The notes under the pieces: generated by a model | What the model was told of the DNA's origin: nothing | Database searches by the model: none | What the model saw: only the letters and a program-made list of their open reading frames with translations | Position numbers and translations under genes: made by a program | Assembly (NCBI GenBank): GCA_026397505.1 | Contig: JAPLUR010000046.1 | Location: 1-64,000 of the forward strand | Length of the DNA: 64,000 nucleotides | From: Candidatus Zixiibacteriota bacterium | GTDB taxonomy: Bacteria; Zixibacteria; MSB-5A5; GN15; PGXB01 | Direction: 5' to 3' | Shown here: piece by piece, positions 21,143 through 29,880 of the stretch | How the letters are laid out: the number at the start of each line of letters is the position of its first letter | How positions within the stretch are numbered: position 1 is the stretch's first letter

Positions 21143-23059
21143 TCAATTCGGCTTCCAGTCGGGATCGAAGGCATGGCCGCTGGAAGTGACGGTTAATCGG
21201 GTTTGCCGGCTTCCGTCGGCTTTCATAATGTAAATCTCCATATGACCGTCCCGCCAGGATACAAATGCGATCCGCAATCCGTCTGGCGACCACTCGGCAT
21301 CATCCTCATTTTGAGAACTGGTCGTAAGGCGCACGGGGCCGGTGCCATCGGCGTTCATGGTGTAAACTTCGAAATTCCCATCCCGGTTGGAAACAAATAC
21401 AATTTTGCCGCCATCAGGTGACCAGGAGGACCAATAGTCATCGGAAGTGTTGTCCGTCAATTGCACCTGGTTGGCACCGGAAGTATCCATCACAAATATC
21501 TCGTAATCGCCGGCAAGCCCGGAGTAAAGGACTTTTTCACCATCAGATGACCATCTTGGCCCGAAGCCGATAGCCGAGCCGACCCGGTGCAGATCACTGC
21601 CATCAATATCTACCATCCAGATATCCGAGTGATAGTCGGAAGGATACATCCTGGCGAAGAGCAACTTGGTACCATCGGGCGACCATTGCGGACACCAATC
21701 CCAGGCACCGGGAATATCGGTCACACGGGTCACATTGCCGCCGTCGGCATCCATAATAAAAATCGACCAGGTATTTTCGGATTCAAAATGTGTGTAGAAT
21801 GCTATTTTGCTGCCGTCGGGAGACCATTCCGGGGCCATGTTACGTCCCGGCAGAGCCGTCAGTTGCTGAAGATTGCTGCCATCACAATCTATCGTATATA
21901 TCTGATTATTTCCGTCCGGTGGAGTAATGGTGTAGGCGATCCTGCCCACGCAAGGGCGCAACTTCTCTATGAAGGCGGTATCGCACCAGTAAATATCTTT
22001 GGCCGAACCGTTCCACCGACCATAGAAGAAATATTTGCCGTCCGGTGTAACTGTCGGACAGAAATCGTCTCCCACGGTATTGATACTGCTTCCGAGATTA
22101 ATTGATTCCGTCCATGAACCGTCTTCGTTCCGGAAGCTGATATAGAGATCGGAGGCACCATACCCACCCGGTCTATTCTGGGCGTCAAATATCATATAGC
22201 TTTCATCGGCTGCTATATATGGATGAGCCTCATAGTACCCTTTGTTTATGGCCGTTCCGAGGCGCTGCGGCATGAAGTACTGGCCGTCGACAAATCGCGA
22301 CAGATATATGCAGGGAGGTACGACGCTAACGTTAGTGAAGTACATATTGCCGTTCGAGCTTTGAGTAGAATACATGACCATTATGTTGTTGAAGGGCACG
22401 CCAAGATACTGCGGATCCGACCAATCGGAATCGATTCTGGTGACAAACCAGTTACAATTATAAGGTACCGCCGTTTGGTATCCCGAACAAGGCCGGGTAC
22501 TGCTGAAATAGAGCCTTTGGCCATCGGGAGTCATTAGCGGCTCCATGTTCTCATAATTGCCGCAGAAAGGTGCTATTGCCGGATTTGTCCATGAACCGTT
22601 CACAATTTCAGAGAAATAGATTTCATTTATGTTATCTCCTCCCCTCCGGGTAAAGTAGAATTCCTGGAACGAGGGATCGAAAGATGCCACAAACTCTGTT
22701 TCAGAACCGGAGATAAGCCCCGGGGCGAAGATTTGTGGTATGGAGTCAGGGGGGACCTGGCCCAGATATTTGGAGCAGGCCGGCTTGGGGCCGCCCTTAT
22801 AAAGAAAATTAATCATATAGGTAATATCAGAAATGTTCACGATCCCGGAATTATTGACATCGGCGGCCACGAGCGTGTTAGGTGACTGGCCGCCTTTGTA
22901 AAGGAAGTTGATTAGAAAGGTTATATCTTTGATATTAACTATCATGTCATTGTCGGCATCACCGCAAACCGTGGCGGCAATGGCATTGTTAAAAGAAGAA
23001 ATACCTGTCAAAAAAAGGATTAACAGGAATAAGCGCATCGCAACCAAACGGATTCTCAT
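21143..23059 (-). CDS. secreted protein with dockerin-like repeats and TolB/PD40 propeller
   Basis: 638 aa. A signal peptide (MRIRLVAMRLFLLILFLTGI to about residue 29) is followed by two type I dockerin-like calcium repeats (CGDADNDMIVNIKDITFLINFLYKGG and AADVNNSGIVNISDITYMINFLYKGG, about 32-95; each a loop of D.DN/N...VNI.D). The rest (about 110-638) is a beta-propeller: first degenerate blades, then clear PD40/TolB-type blades at about 380-635 with the repeating WSPDG.KI.F pattern. Such proteins are exported and often surface-attached; ligands unknown. It ends convergently with the cupin gene. Confidence 0.88.
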   Translation of the reverse strand: MRIRLVAMRLFLLILFLTGISSFNNAIAATVCGDADNDMIVNIKDITFLINFLYKGGQSPNTLVAADVNNSGIVNISDITYMINFLYKGGPKPACSKYLGQVPPDSIPQIFAPGLISGSETEFVASFDPSFQEFYFTRRGGDNINEIYFSEIVNGSWTNPAIAPFCGNYENMEPLMTPDGQRLYFSSTRPCSGYQTAVPYNCNWFVTRIDSDWSDPQYLGVPFNNIMVMYSTQSSNGNMYFTNVSVVPPCIYLSRFVDGQYFMPQRLGTAINKGYYEAHPYIAADESYMIFDAQNRPGGYGASDLYISFRNEDGSWTESINLGSSINTVGDDFCPTVTPDGKYFFYGRWNGSAKDIYWCDTAFIEKLRPCVGRIAYTITPPDGNNQIYTIDCDGSNLQQLTALPGRNMAPEWSPDGSKIAFYTHFESENTWSIFIMDADGGNVTRVTDIPGAWDWCPQWSPDGTKLLFARMYPSDYHSDIWMVDIDGSDLHRVGSAIGFGPRWSSDGEKVLYSGLAGDYEIFVMDTSGANQVQLTDNTSDDYWSSWSPDGGKIVFVSNRDGNFEVYTMNADGTGPVRLTTSSQNEDDAEWSPDGLRIAFVSWRDGHMEIYIMKADGSRQTRLTVTSSGHAFDPDWKPN

Positions 23060-23220
23060 AATCGTTTCTCCCTAGTTTAAACTCGAATAATGTGTTGTCA
23101 TAGAATTAGTTTTATGAATATGAGAATTCTTGCAAGTTATTTACCCGGATTTTGAGATTTTCCGATAATGGAATTGCGGAATGATGAAAATCAGCTTGCT
23201 ATAAAGGGAAAAAGACTATT

Positions 23221-23248
23221 TTGCGTTTTCAAATACAATTATTATACT
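23221..23248 (+). promoter_or_regulatory. possible promoter of the sigma factor gene
   Basis: TTGCGT at 23221-23226, a 16-nt spacer and TATACT at 23243-23248, about 30 nt before the sigma start. The -35 is weak, as would suit a regulated gene. Confidence 0.4.
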
Positions 23249-23277
23249 ACTGCTGAATTAGCAGGTTCGCGTTTATA

Positions 23278-23814
23278 TTGGATATCAACGAGTTACAAAA
23301 ATCGGCCGTCGCCGGCGGCAATCCCGAAGCGGAAAAGCAGCTATTTCTGGAACTGTCTGCAAGATTCCGTTTCTTTGTAAAACGGAGTATATGGAATAAA
23401 GAAGATGGTGAGGAAGCCGTCCAGGACGCCCTCGCTGTTGTTTTTAGCAAGTACAAAGAGATTGTTTACGAAACCAGCTTTGTGGCCTGGGCCCATAGGG
23501 TGTTGCAGAATGTGGTTATGAATCACAACTCAAAAAGAGCCCGGCGAAAAAGCGATACGAACAGCTTTGATGAAGATGGTCGAAGCGATTTCGGCCGTGA
23601 CTCCGACCCTTTATTTGAAGCCACGCTTCTGGAATGTCTGCGGAAAGTAAGCCAGAGGAGCCTTCAGTTTGCCCGCGCCCTTAATCTCAACTATCAGGGT
23701 TATGGCGTGGAGGAAATCTGTGCCAGGCTGGAATTGACCAAAAGCAATTTCTATTCGGTGCTTTCGCGCGCACGGGCCATGTTGACACTTTGTCTGCAGA
23801 AAGGGAGCTTATAG
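23278..23814 (+). CDS. RNA polymerase sigma factor, ECF-like (sigma-70 family)
   Basis: 178-aa sigma factor with the two domains of the short type. Region 2 (about 25-90: FFVKRSIWNKEDGEEAVQDALAVVFSKYKEI...SFVAWAHRVLQNVVMN) and region 4 (about 110-175: LLECLRKVSQRSLQFARALNLNYQGYGVEEICARLELTKSNFYSVLSRARAML), a helix-turn-helix for the -35 element. No region 1.1 or region 3. The start used is TTG 23278, the only start in this frame that keeps region 2 whole; a strong ribosome site is not visible. The next gene begins 2 nt after its stop and carries a zinc-finger of anti-sigma type, so the two are a regulatory pair. Confidence 0.88.
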   Translation: MDINELQKSAVAGGNPEAEKQLFLELSARFRFFVKRSIWNKEDGEEAVQDALAVVFSKYKEIVYETSFVAWAHRVLQNVVMNHNSKRARRKSDTNSFDEDGRSDFGRDSDPLFEATLLECLRKVSQRSLQFARALNLNYQGYGVEEICARLELTKSNFYSVLSRARAMLTLCLQKGSL

Positions 23815-23816
23815 TC

Positions 23817-26114
23817 ATGAGCCGGTGTATTGATAAGAAGTTCGAAAAGTTGTTGAGCGCCTATGAGCTGGGGATGCTCGATGAGAAGGATAAGGACGCC
23901 TTCGAACTTCATCTCTATGAGTGTGAATACTGCTTTAAGAAGGCCACCGAGTTTGAAAAAGCCGCCGGGTATATTCAGAGAAACCCGGCTGTCAAAGATA
24001 GTATCCGTCAGATTGCCGAGTCGGCAATGGAAGCGGCAAAAGAGGACCATTCCCTGTGGCATTCCGTTGTCAGCAGAAGAGTGTGGCCGAAATTGGTCCC
24101 GGCGGCGGCGGTTGTAATAATCGTTCTGATCTTCCTGATTCTGCGCCCCTGGCAGATAGAGTTTCGGACGCAACAGGATGCTTGGGCGTCGGCCAATCGG
24201 TTGGCCATAGTCGATTTCAGAAATCTCAGCGATCCTCAGGATACTTCTCGCCTAGGACTCATCTTATCCAATCTGCTCACGACCGATCTGTCCGAATCAC
24301 AGTCCGCGAAAGTGGTTTCCAATGAACGCATTAATGATGTTCTAAAATTGATCGGGAAAACACAAGATGATATGGCAAACCGGGAGACCGCCACAAATAT
24401 GGCTAAGAGGGTTGGGGCACGGTGGATATTGTACGGTTCCTTTATCGACAAGGACGATAAACTGACGGTCACGACGCAATTGACCGAGGCTCGAAGCGGC
24501 GAGGTTTTGAAGGGGCGCCGCATGACAGCCGAGGCGAATGAGGATATATTCGCTCTGGTGGACAAGCTGGCGCTTCAGATCAAGAAAGATCTGTCATTTC
24601 CGGCTGAAGTCCCCTTTGAGCCGGTACGATCCATATCCGAGATTACAACGCGTTCTCCTGAAGCGTATCGATTGTACCTTGAAGGAGTGGAGAATTATCA
24701 AAAACGCTATTACTCCGATGCGAAGGAGTGTTTCAATAAAGCCCTGTCCTTTGATACCAGCATCGCTATGGCCTACTATTATATGGCCAAAATGGGCGAC
24801 CAAAAAATGATCTTCAAGGCCAAGCATTTCGCGAAAAATGCCACCACTCTGCAACGTCACTATATAGAATCATCCGTCTTGCTGGCCCAGGGGAAAAGAG
24901 ATACCGCCATCGCCTTGCTGGAACAAATAGCAAGGGATTATCCGGACGAAAAAAATGCCTATCTCGCATTGGGAGGTTTGGAATATCAGAATGTCCGGTA
25001 TGATTCCGCCATTGCGAACTTCAATGAGGCGATAAAAATCGATTCGCTATTCAAGAATCCCTACAATGAACTTGCTTATGCTTATCAGGCGATCGGCAAT
25101 GTTGAAAAAGCCCTGGAATCGATAAATAAATATATTGAACTATCTCCCGATGAGGCGAATCCTTATGACACGCAAGGTGAATTGTACGCAACCAACGGGA
25201 TGCCCGATAAAGCTATTGAATCATACCGGCAGGCTCTTAGAATCAAACCGGATTTCATGACCTCATTCCTGGCTGTCGGATACCTCCATTTGTTGACAAG
25301 AGACTATGACAGGGCCGACAGTTGTTACCGGCATCTGGAATCAATCGGCGATGGATATAACCGCGCCATGGGGCGGGTCTATCGGGCTCTCATTCCGTAC
25401 AATCAGGGGAAAATTTCAGCCGCGCTGAAATTCCTGGACAGCTGTCTGGTGCTGAACAAGAGCGAAAAAATAAAAGGGATAACCCAGCAGATTCTATACA
25501 TGAAGTCCTTTATTTACCAGGGGAATAATGATTTCACTCGGGCTCTTGCTACATATTACGAAGCTCTGAATACCGAACAGAAAGAGACGCCGGAGAAACT
25601 TCAGATGAATGTTGATATATTTACCCAGCTGCTGGCACAGAACGGGAGGCTTGACAGCGCCCGGAATTATGCCGAACAGGTGAATGAATTTCAGAAAAAG
25701 AGTGGTTTCGCGCAATATTCATATTGGTATGGGACGGCGGCAATAGCCTTTGCAGAGGGTGATATTCAAACCTGTATTAAAGATCTGGAAAAAATTGGGG
25801 ATAATTATGGGAAGCGCTATTTCATCGCACACTATCTTCTGGGGAGGGCCTATCTGGTCGCCGGTGATTTCGCCGGCGCAATCAGAGAATTCGAAAATCA
25901 GATCAATGTATACAACTATTCACATGCCCGGCACGCGATCTGGAATGCCGACATGCACTACTATTTGGGAGTTGCATACGAGGAATCGAAGCAGGTCGAC
26001 AAGGCTATCAAGCAGTATCAATTGTTTCTCGATATCTTCAGAAATGCCGATCCTGAGGTAATGTCAAGATATGATGCCGCCCGGCGGCTGGGTCGGCTTC
26101 TGAAGAGCCGGTAG
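23817..26114 (+). CDS. membrane anti-sigma-like zinc finger fused to TolB-N/TPR sensor domain
   Basis: 765 aa. The N-terminal cytoplasmic part carries a zinc-binding anti-sigma motif, H32-x3-C36-x2-C39 (ELHLYECEYCFKKA), like ZAS anti-sigma factors. A single transmembrane helix follows (about 93-112, LVPAAAVVIIVLIFLIL), then a periplasmic FlgO/TolB-N-like alpha/beta domain (about 130-260, beginning RLAIVDFRNLSDPQDTSRLG), then about ten TPR repeats (about 290-755). ATG 23817 with AGGGAG at 23802-23807 is better than the earlier in-frame TTG; it starts 2 nt after the sigma stop, so the pair is translationally coupled. It probably holds or releases the sigma factor in response to a periplasmic or assembly cue; this is inference. 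Confidence 0.85.
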   Translation: MSRCIDKKFEKLLSAYELGMLDEKDKDAFELHLYECEYCFKKATEFEKAAGYIQRNPAVKDSIRQIAESAMEAAKEDHSLWHSVVSRRVWPKLVPAAAVVIIVLIFLILRPWQIEFRTQQDAWASANRLAIVDFRNLSDPQDTSRLGLILSNLLTTDLSESQSAKVVSNERINDVLKLIGKTQDDMANRETATNMAKRVGARWILYGSFIDKDDKLTVTTQLTEARSGEVLKGRRMTAEANEDIFALVDKLALQIKKDLSFPAEVPFEPVRSISEITTRSPEAYRLYLEGVENYQKRYYSDAKECFNKALSFDTSIAMAYYYMAKMGDQKMIFKAKHFAKNATTLQRHYIESSVLLAQGKRDTAIALLEQIARDYPDEKNAYLALGGLEYQNVRYDSAIANFNEAIKIDSLFKNPYNELAYAYQAIGNVEKALESINKYIELSPDEANPYDTQGELYATNGMPDKAIESYRQALRIKPDFMTSFLAVGYLHLLTRDYDRADSCYRHLESIGDGYNRAMGRVYRALIPYNQGKISAALKFLDSCLVLNKSEKIKGITQQILYMKSFIYQGNNDFTRALATYYEALNTEQKETPEKLQMNVDIFTQLLAQNGRLDSARNYAEQVNEFQKKSGFAQYSYWYGTAAIAFAEGDIQTCIKDLEKIGDNYGKRYFIAHYLLGRAYLVAGDFAGAIREFENQINVYNYSHARHAIWNADMHYYLGVAYEESKQVDKAIKQYQLFLDIFRNADPEVMSRYDAARRLGRLLKSR

Positions 26115-26134
26115 TTTCCTATATATTCCACAAA

Positions 26135-26632
26135 TCAGAATGGTGCAAAGCCGGCATCAGACCAATAATCTTCTTTCAACTCGTCCTGCTGGCGAAGCAG
26201 CGCGCGATAATGCCCCGATTCCCAATCGGCCAGTTCGGCAAGGAATTTCTTTATGTCGGGGTCAGCGGCGGCGGCAGCCTGATCTTTATAGAAATTCATT
26301 GCGTCCATTTCAAGCTGCACTCCGATCGATAGCGCGCTCATCTCGTAATGGGCATCACCAATGCGTGACCGAATGCTATCGGAGAAAATCGGGAATCCTT
26401 CCGAGAGGTCGAGACGCGGCCCGAGGCTCAGGGAGCGATCCGGCTTTCCGGTTTTCAGGATGGCGTCATACTGCTTCTTGAGAAATTGCATGTGGTCCAT
26501 TTCCTCGGCGGCCAGGGTTTCAAAAACCTTCCTCCCCTTGGGATCGCTGGTGCTGTGAGCGGCCATCATATAAAAACTATGGCCGTGACGTTCGGCCTGA
26601 ATTGCCTGCAAGAGTCCTTCGGTAATCTCCAT
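26135..26632 (-). CDS. ferritin-like (rubrerythrin-type) diiron protein
   Basis: 165-aa helical protein of the ferritin-like superfamily. Iron ligands are visible on paired helices: QAERHGHSFYMMAA, AAEEMDHMQFLKKQYD, QLEMDAMNFYKDQA and ADWESGHYRALLRQQ (E..H patterns). There is no C-terminal rubredoxin domain, so it is a rubrerythrin-like peroxidase or ferroxidase lacking its usual electron-transfer domain, or a family of unknown function. It ends convergently, about 20 nt after the TPR gene. Confidence 0.85.
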   Translation of the reverse strand: MEITEGLLQAIQAERHGHSFYMMAAHSTSDPKGRKVFETLAAEEMDHMQFLKKQYDAILKTGKPDRSLSLGPRLDLSEGFPIFSDSIRSRIGDAHYEMSALSIGVQLEMDAMNFYKDQAAAAADPDIKKFLAELADWESGHYRALLRQQDELKEDYWSDAGFAPF

Positions 26633-26903
26633 CTCAAGTCCTTTCCAAAAAAACGGAATTTTATCCCTTAAAACTAATATTCGGCCCCGACTTCCGCAAG
26701 ATGTTTATGACGCCCGGACATTTTGTCGCTGTATTTAGGAATACCCCGTCGGTCAGGGGCATCCGACTGTTCAAATTTTGCGCATGGCGCCATGATTGGA
26801 CATTCCGTGATAAAGAATGGGTGTCAAATTCCGAAAATTAGAGTAGGAATTATCATATCCGGCTTTGTGGATAAGTCTCAAATAATATACGGAAGGAAAA
26901 CTT

Positions 26904-27392
26904 ATGGTATTCAAGTATCCCAACGCAAACAGAGGGTTCACTCTCATTGAATTGGTGGTGATTATTGTTGTTCTGGGTATTCTGGCAGCGATTGCTGTCC
27001 CGAAGCTTTTCTCGGTGACCAAAGAAGCCGAGAAAGCCTCGTTGGCCAATATGGTATCCAGTCTGGAATCGGCCCTGGCCACATACACGGCCAGGCAGTT
27101 TGTCAAAGGGCAGCCCATCGCGGTTCATAATCCTTTTGACGATCTCTCGAATACGCCCACCAATTATAAAGGTGTCAATGACCCGGTTACCGTGGCCAAT
27201 ACTCCTGATGGCTACTGGTCGTGGCGTCCGAATGGAAATTGGATAATGTACAATCCCAAATCGCCCGTCAGCGGCGGCTGGCTTAATGGAGGCGAGCCTT
27301 TCATCATCTATCAGGTACAGGCAGTAACCGATGGGGTCGATACCGTTGGACTTAAATTGACCACCACTCCGGTTTATTCATTTACCTGGTAG
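26904..27392 (+). CDS. type IV pilin-like / GspG-type pseudopilin
   Basis: 162 aa. It has the prepilin signature: a short basic leader (residues 1-11), cleavage before F in RGFTLIELVVIIVVLGILAAIA, and the long hydrophobic N-terminal helix. The C-terminal region holds conserved tryptophans (YWSWRPNGNWIMYN) and resembles secreted pseudopilins. No assembly ATPase or secretin is near, so it would use machinery elsewhere. A good ribosome site (AAGGA in acggaaggaaaac) precedes ATG, and a terminator follows. Confidence 0.9.
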   Translation: MVFKYPNANRGFTLIELVVIIVVLGILAAIAVPKLFSVTKEAEKASLANMVSSLESALATYTARQFVKGQPIAVHNPFDDLSNTPTNYKGVNDPVTVANTPDGYWSWRPNGNWIMYNPKSPVSGGWLNGGEPFIIYQVQAVTDGVDTVGLKLTTTPVYSFTW

Positions 27393-27428
27393 AAGCTGTT
27401 ATAGTTTGACAGGCAGTTGCGATTATTC

Positions 27429-27476
27429 CGGCGCAGGGTGATGTTCTGGCATTAATCCTGCGCCGTTTGTTTTTTT
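27429..27476 (+). terminator. rho-independent terminator after the pilin gene
   Basis: CGGCGCAGG (27429-27437) and CCTGCGCCG (27457-27465), a 9-bp perfect GC-rich stem, then TTTGTTTTTTT (27466-27476). Confidence 0.85.
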
Positions 27477-27546
27477 ACTGTTTCCTATTTCTCAAAATAT
27501 CCTTATCATCCATTTGATTCTTTAAACCACTATAAAGGATAATGCT

Positions 27547-27783
27547 ATGGATACAGACCTGATGATTGGCATTCTGGGAATGGTTTTTCTATTGGTTGCC
27601 TTTGCCCTGAATATCATTAAGAAGCTGAGCCAGGATTCGGTCACATATATCGGACTGAACATACTCGGGGGCGGGCTTTCCACCTATTACGCGATTGTGC
27701 TTGCGGCCATACCTTTTGTTATTTTAGAATCTATCTGGACACTGGTGGCATTATATAAGCTCGTCTTTGAGAGAAAGAAATAG
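27547..27783 (+). CDS. small membrane protein, CBU_0592-like
   Basis: 78-aa protein with three hydrophobic segments (IGILGMVFLLVAFALNIIK, SVTYIGLNILGGGLSTYYAIV, PFVILESIWTLVALYKLVF). It resembles the CBU_0592 domain family of unknown function, which often precedes small solute-transporter genes. It starts at ATG 27547 (AAAGGA just upstream) and ends 10 nt before the next gene, a SemiSWEET, suggesting a two-gene unit. Confidence 0.75.
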   Translation: MDTDLMIGILGMVFLLVAFALNIIKKLSQDSVTYIGLNILGGGLSTYYAIVLAAIPFVILESIWTLVALYKLVFERKK

Positions 27784-27793
27784 GGCGGGGAAA

Positions 27794-28048
27794 ATGGATT
27801 ATACAATTTTACTGGGATATGCGGCCGGAGCGTTAACCACGCTGGCTTTTCTTCCCCAATTAATTAAAGTCTGGAAATCCAAATCGACGCATGATATTTC
27901 GCTGGCGATGTTCATCGTCATCTGCACGGGGATATCCCTATGGCTGGTTTATGGTATTCTGATTGACTCGCTTCCGATCATTCTGGCCAATATAGTCACT
28001 TTAGCCATCGCCGGGATGATACTGCTGCTGAAAATAAAGTACAAATAG
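27794..28048 (+). CDS. SemiSWEET sugar transporter
   Basis: 84-aa PQ-loop protein with three transmembrane segments: MDYTILLGYAAGALTTLAFLPQLIKVWKSKST holds the PQ motif (FLPQ), then ISLAMFIVICTGISLWLVYGI and SLPIILANIVTLAIAGMILLL. SemiSWEETs dimerise to carry sugars such as glucose or sucrose down their gradient. ATG 27794 with GGGGA upstream is preferred over an earlier in-frame GTG at 27767. It is downstream of and nearly adjacent to the CBU_0592-like gene. Confidence 0.9.
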   Translation: MDYTILLGYAAGALTTLAFLPQLIKVWKSKSTHDISLAMFIVICTGISLWLVYGILIDSLPIILANIVTLAIAGMILLLKIKYK

Positions 28049-28135
28049 AGTAAGGTCCTGGTTCTTTGCCCGCGTCACATTATCTGTTTTTATCTCTTTC
28101 GTTCATGAGTGTCATAATTTGCCTCCGCCCTTTAG

Positions 28136-28966
28136 TTATAACTCCTTTAAATATTCTTTAACCACTCTGGCGGAATTGACCGCCGCCACTTTGAAAAACT
28201 GCCCGATTTCGGTTCGGGCGGTGGCCGAGCCGGAACCACCGGCCAGATCGGATGCGGACCGAAAGATTATGAACGGTACCCCGTTGATAGTGCAAACCTG
28301 CGCCACCGCCGCCGATTCCATATCGGTTACCAGCGCGCCAAAATTGGCTGAGAGCCACTGCCTTTTCTCGACATTGTCGATAAAAGCATTCCCGCTGACG
28401 CCCACGCCGCCGACTTCCAGGCGGGGAATATGAGAGCCGATACTATCGAAACTGAAAGTATTGAGGGCAAGTTTTGCAGCTTTGTCGAAAAGAATGCTGT
28501 CGGTCATAAGATATGCCATCTCGATGATGCTGTCGGCTTCGGGCATGTAAACATCGGGCGGGGAGGGTTTAAACCCCTCGGCGCCCCAGTAGCCGTAATC
28601 GTGGGTGGCCCACTTGCGGCAGACAACAATATCGCCGATATGCACGGTGCTGTCGATGCCGCCGGCGATGCCGGTAAATATGACCGCACGGGGATGAAAT
28701 CGGTCGATAAGCCCCTGGACAGTCATGGCGGCGTTGGTCATGCCGACTCCCGACTCGGCGAGAATGATATCCTTCCCGGATAGTTTGCCGATATGGATCG
28801 TCCTGCCGAGGATTTTAGCGGTGGAATCAACCGTCATCTCTTTGGCCAGCAACTGCCCCTCGGTGGAGAAAGCGTAAATAATCAGATATGGACTTAATTG
28901 TTCTGCCTGAGTAAAATTGGCGGCGAAAATAAGAATGCCGAGGAATAGAATTGATCTTCTCTTCAT
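28136..28966 (-). CDS. exported 5'-methylthioadenosine/S-adenosylhomocysteine nucleosidase-like protein
   Basis: 276 aa: a signal peptide (MKRRSILFLGILIFAANFTQA) followed by a purine-nucleoside phosphorylase/MTAN-type fold. The family motifs ESGVGMTNAAMTVQGLIDRF, FTGIAGGIDSTVHIGDIVV, TDMESAAVAQVC (substrate-binding Met-Glu) and the catalytic aspartate loop FRSASDLAGG are present. Cytoplasmic MTANs have no signal peptide, so this one probably acts outside the cytoplasm, perhaps salvaging or degrading external adenine nucleosides. The catalytic residues look intact. Substrate unproven. Confidence 0.85.
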   Translation of the reverse strand: MKRRSILFLGILIFAANFTQAEQLSPYLIIYAFSTEGQLLAKEMTVDSTAKILGRTIHIGKLSGKDIILAESGVGMTNAAMTVQGLIDRFHPRAVIFTGIAGGIDSTVHIGDIVVCRKWATHDYGYWGAEGFKPSPPDVYMPEADSIIEMAYLMTDSILFDKAAKLALNTFSFDSIGSHIPRLEVGGVGVSGNAFIDNVEKRQWLSANFGALVTDMESAAVAQVCTINGVPFIIFRSASDLAGGSGSATARTEIGQFFKVAAVNSARVVKEYLKEL

Positions 28967-29040
28967 ACCTGCCTCCCGGATTAGTGGTTTCAGTCAGTAA
29001 TATATATTTTGTGCCGGTGAGTGCAAGAGAAATGAAAGGA

Positions 29041-29136
29041 GGCATGGCCGGATTCCTTCTGGTCGTCAAGAGAGACTTTTGACCGCGCGAAATGCGAAGA
29101 AAGGGGCTTGCGGACAGAAGTGGATATCTGCCCCGC
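29041..29136. repeat. intergenic palindrome cluster, copy 1
   Basis: Stem GTCAAGAG (29065-29072) / CTTTTGAC (29076-29083), then a weaker GGACAGA...TCTGCCCC hairpin (about 29112-29135), just after the nucleosidase start. A second set of the same two hairpins, in the opposite order, is at 29755-29850. Confidence 0.6.
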
Positions 29137-29153
29137 AAAGAATTAAGGAGGTT

Positions 29154-29660
29154 CTATGGGTGTGCCTTTCGAACGATGTAATGCACTACTGCTGCGATCC
29201 ACAATAAAACAGTGGCAATGATTATCGCCACTAGCAATGTTCCTAGAAATGGGTTGCCAGCGCTTCTCGAAAGTAGCATTAATTGCCATGAAGTTACTGC
29301 AAATGCCCAAGTTATGCCGGTCTTACCCACTGTCAAGAATAGCCGATGAAATTGTCTGGTGATGATATCCCGATTGTCCTTCCTGCCCATTAGTCGCTCA
29401 TATATTGTTCTTCCCTTCCAATTCCGATCGGAGAACGATGACAGCAGGATAAGAAGTATATTTCCATTCAGAGATATTATGAAAAATAATATTGCGTATC
29501 CCTTTCCCAACGGTGCTCTCCCACTCTGCGACAGTCCAATGATACCGTTGGGTTCAGCGGTCCAGTTCCCCAAGATGATCCATACGAAAAAGATTAGGGC
29601 TAGTATAGATAGAAAATCCAAAAATATAAGAAATTTGGAAATGGTATCAATTTTCTTCAT
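29154..29660 (-). CDS. four-helix membrane protein
   Basis: 168 aa, not recognised. Four hydrophobic segments: FLIFLDFLSILALIFFVWII, GYAILFFIISLNGNILLILL, LTVGKTGITWAFAVTSWQLML and FLGTLLVAIIIATVLLWIAA, with a basic loop between the second and third (DRNWKGRTIYERLMGRKDN). I use the internal ATG at 29660 (MKKIDTISKFL) because GGAGAG lies just upstream; the longer frame adds unlikely coding sequence made of repeat DNA. No family likeness found. Confidence 0.65.
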   Translation of the reverse strand: MKKIDTISKFLIFLDFLSILALIFFVWIILGNWTAEPNGIIGLSQSGRAPLGKGYAILFFIISLNGNILLILLSSFSDRNWKGRTIYERLMGRKDNRDIITRQFHRLFLTVGKTGITWAFAVTSWQLMLLSRSAGNPFLGTLLVAIIIATVLLWIAAVVHYIVRKAHP

Positions 29661-29754
29661 ATCGCTCTCCGGGTTTGAGCCTAATCCATTAACTGGTATC
29701 CCACCCATTGCATATGCTTTGAGTCTGACAGCGCGGAGAAGAGGAGGGATTGAG

Positions 29755-29850
29755 CTTGCGGGCAGATGTGGAGATCTGCCGCGCACATAGTAAGGAAAAT
29801 GAAAGGCGGGTGGCCGAATTCTTTCTGGTCGTCAGGAGGGACTCCTGACG
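29755..29850. repeat. intergenic palindrome cluster, copy 2
   Basis: GGCAGAT (29761-29767) / ATCTGCC (29774-29780), then CGTCAGGAG (29830-29838) / CTCCTGACG (29842-29850), a perfect 9-bp stem with loop GGA. The TCAGGA core recurs at 54358-54383 and the GGCAGAT core at 17223-17244. Repetitive extragenic palindromes. Confidence 0.7.
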
Positions 29851-29880
29851 GCGCATATAAGATGAAATTTGTAAGCTGAT

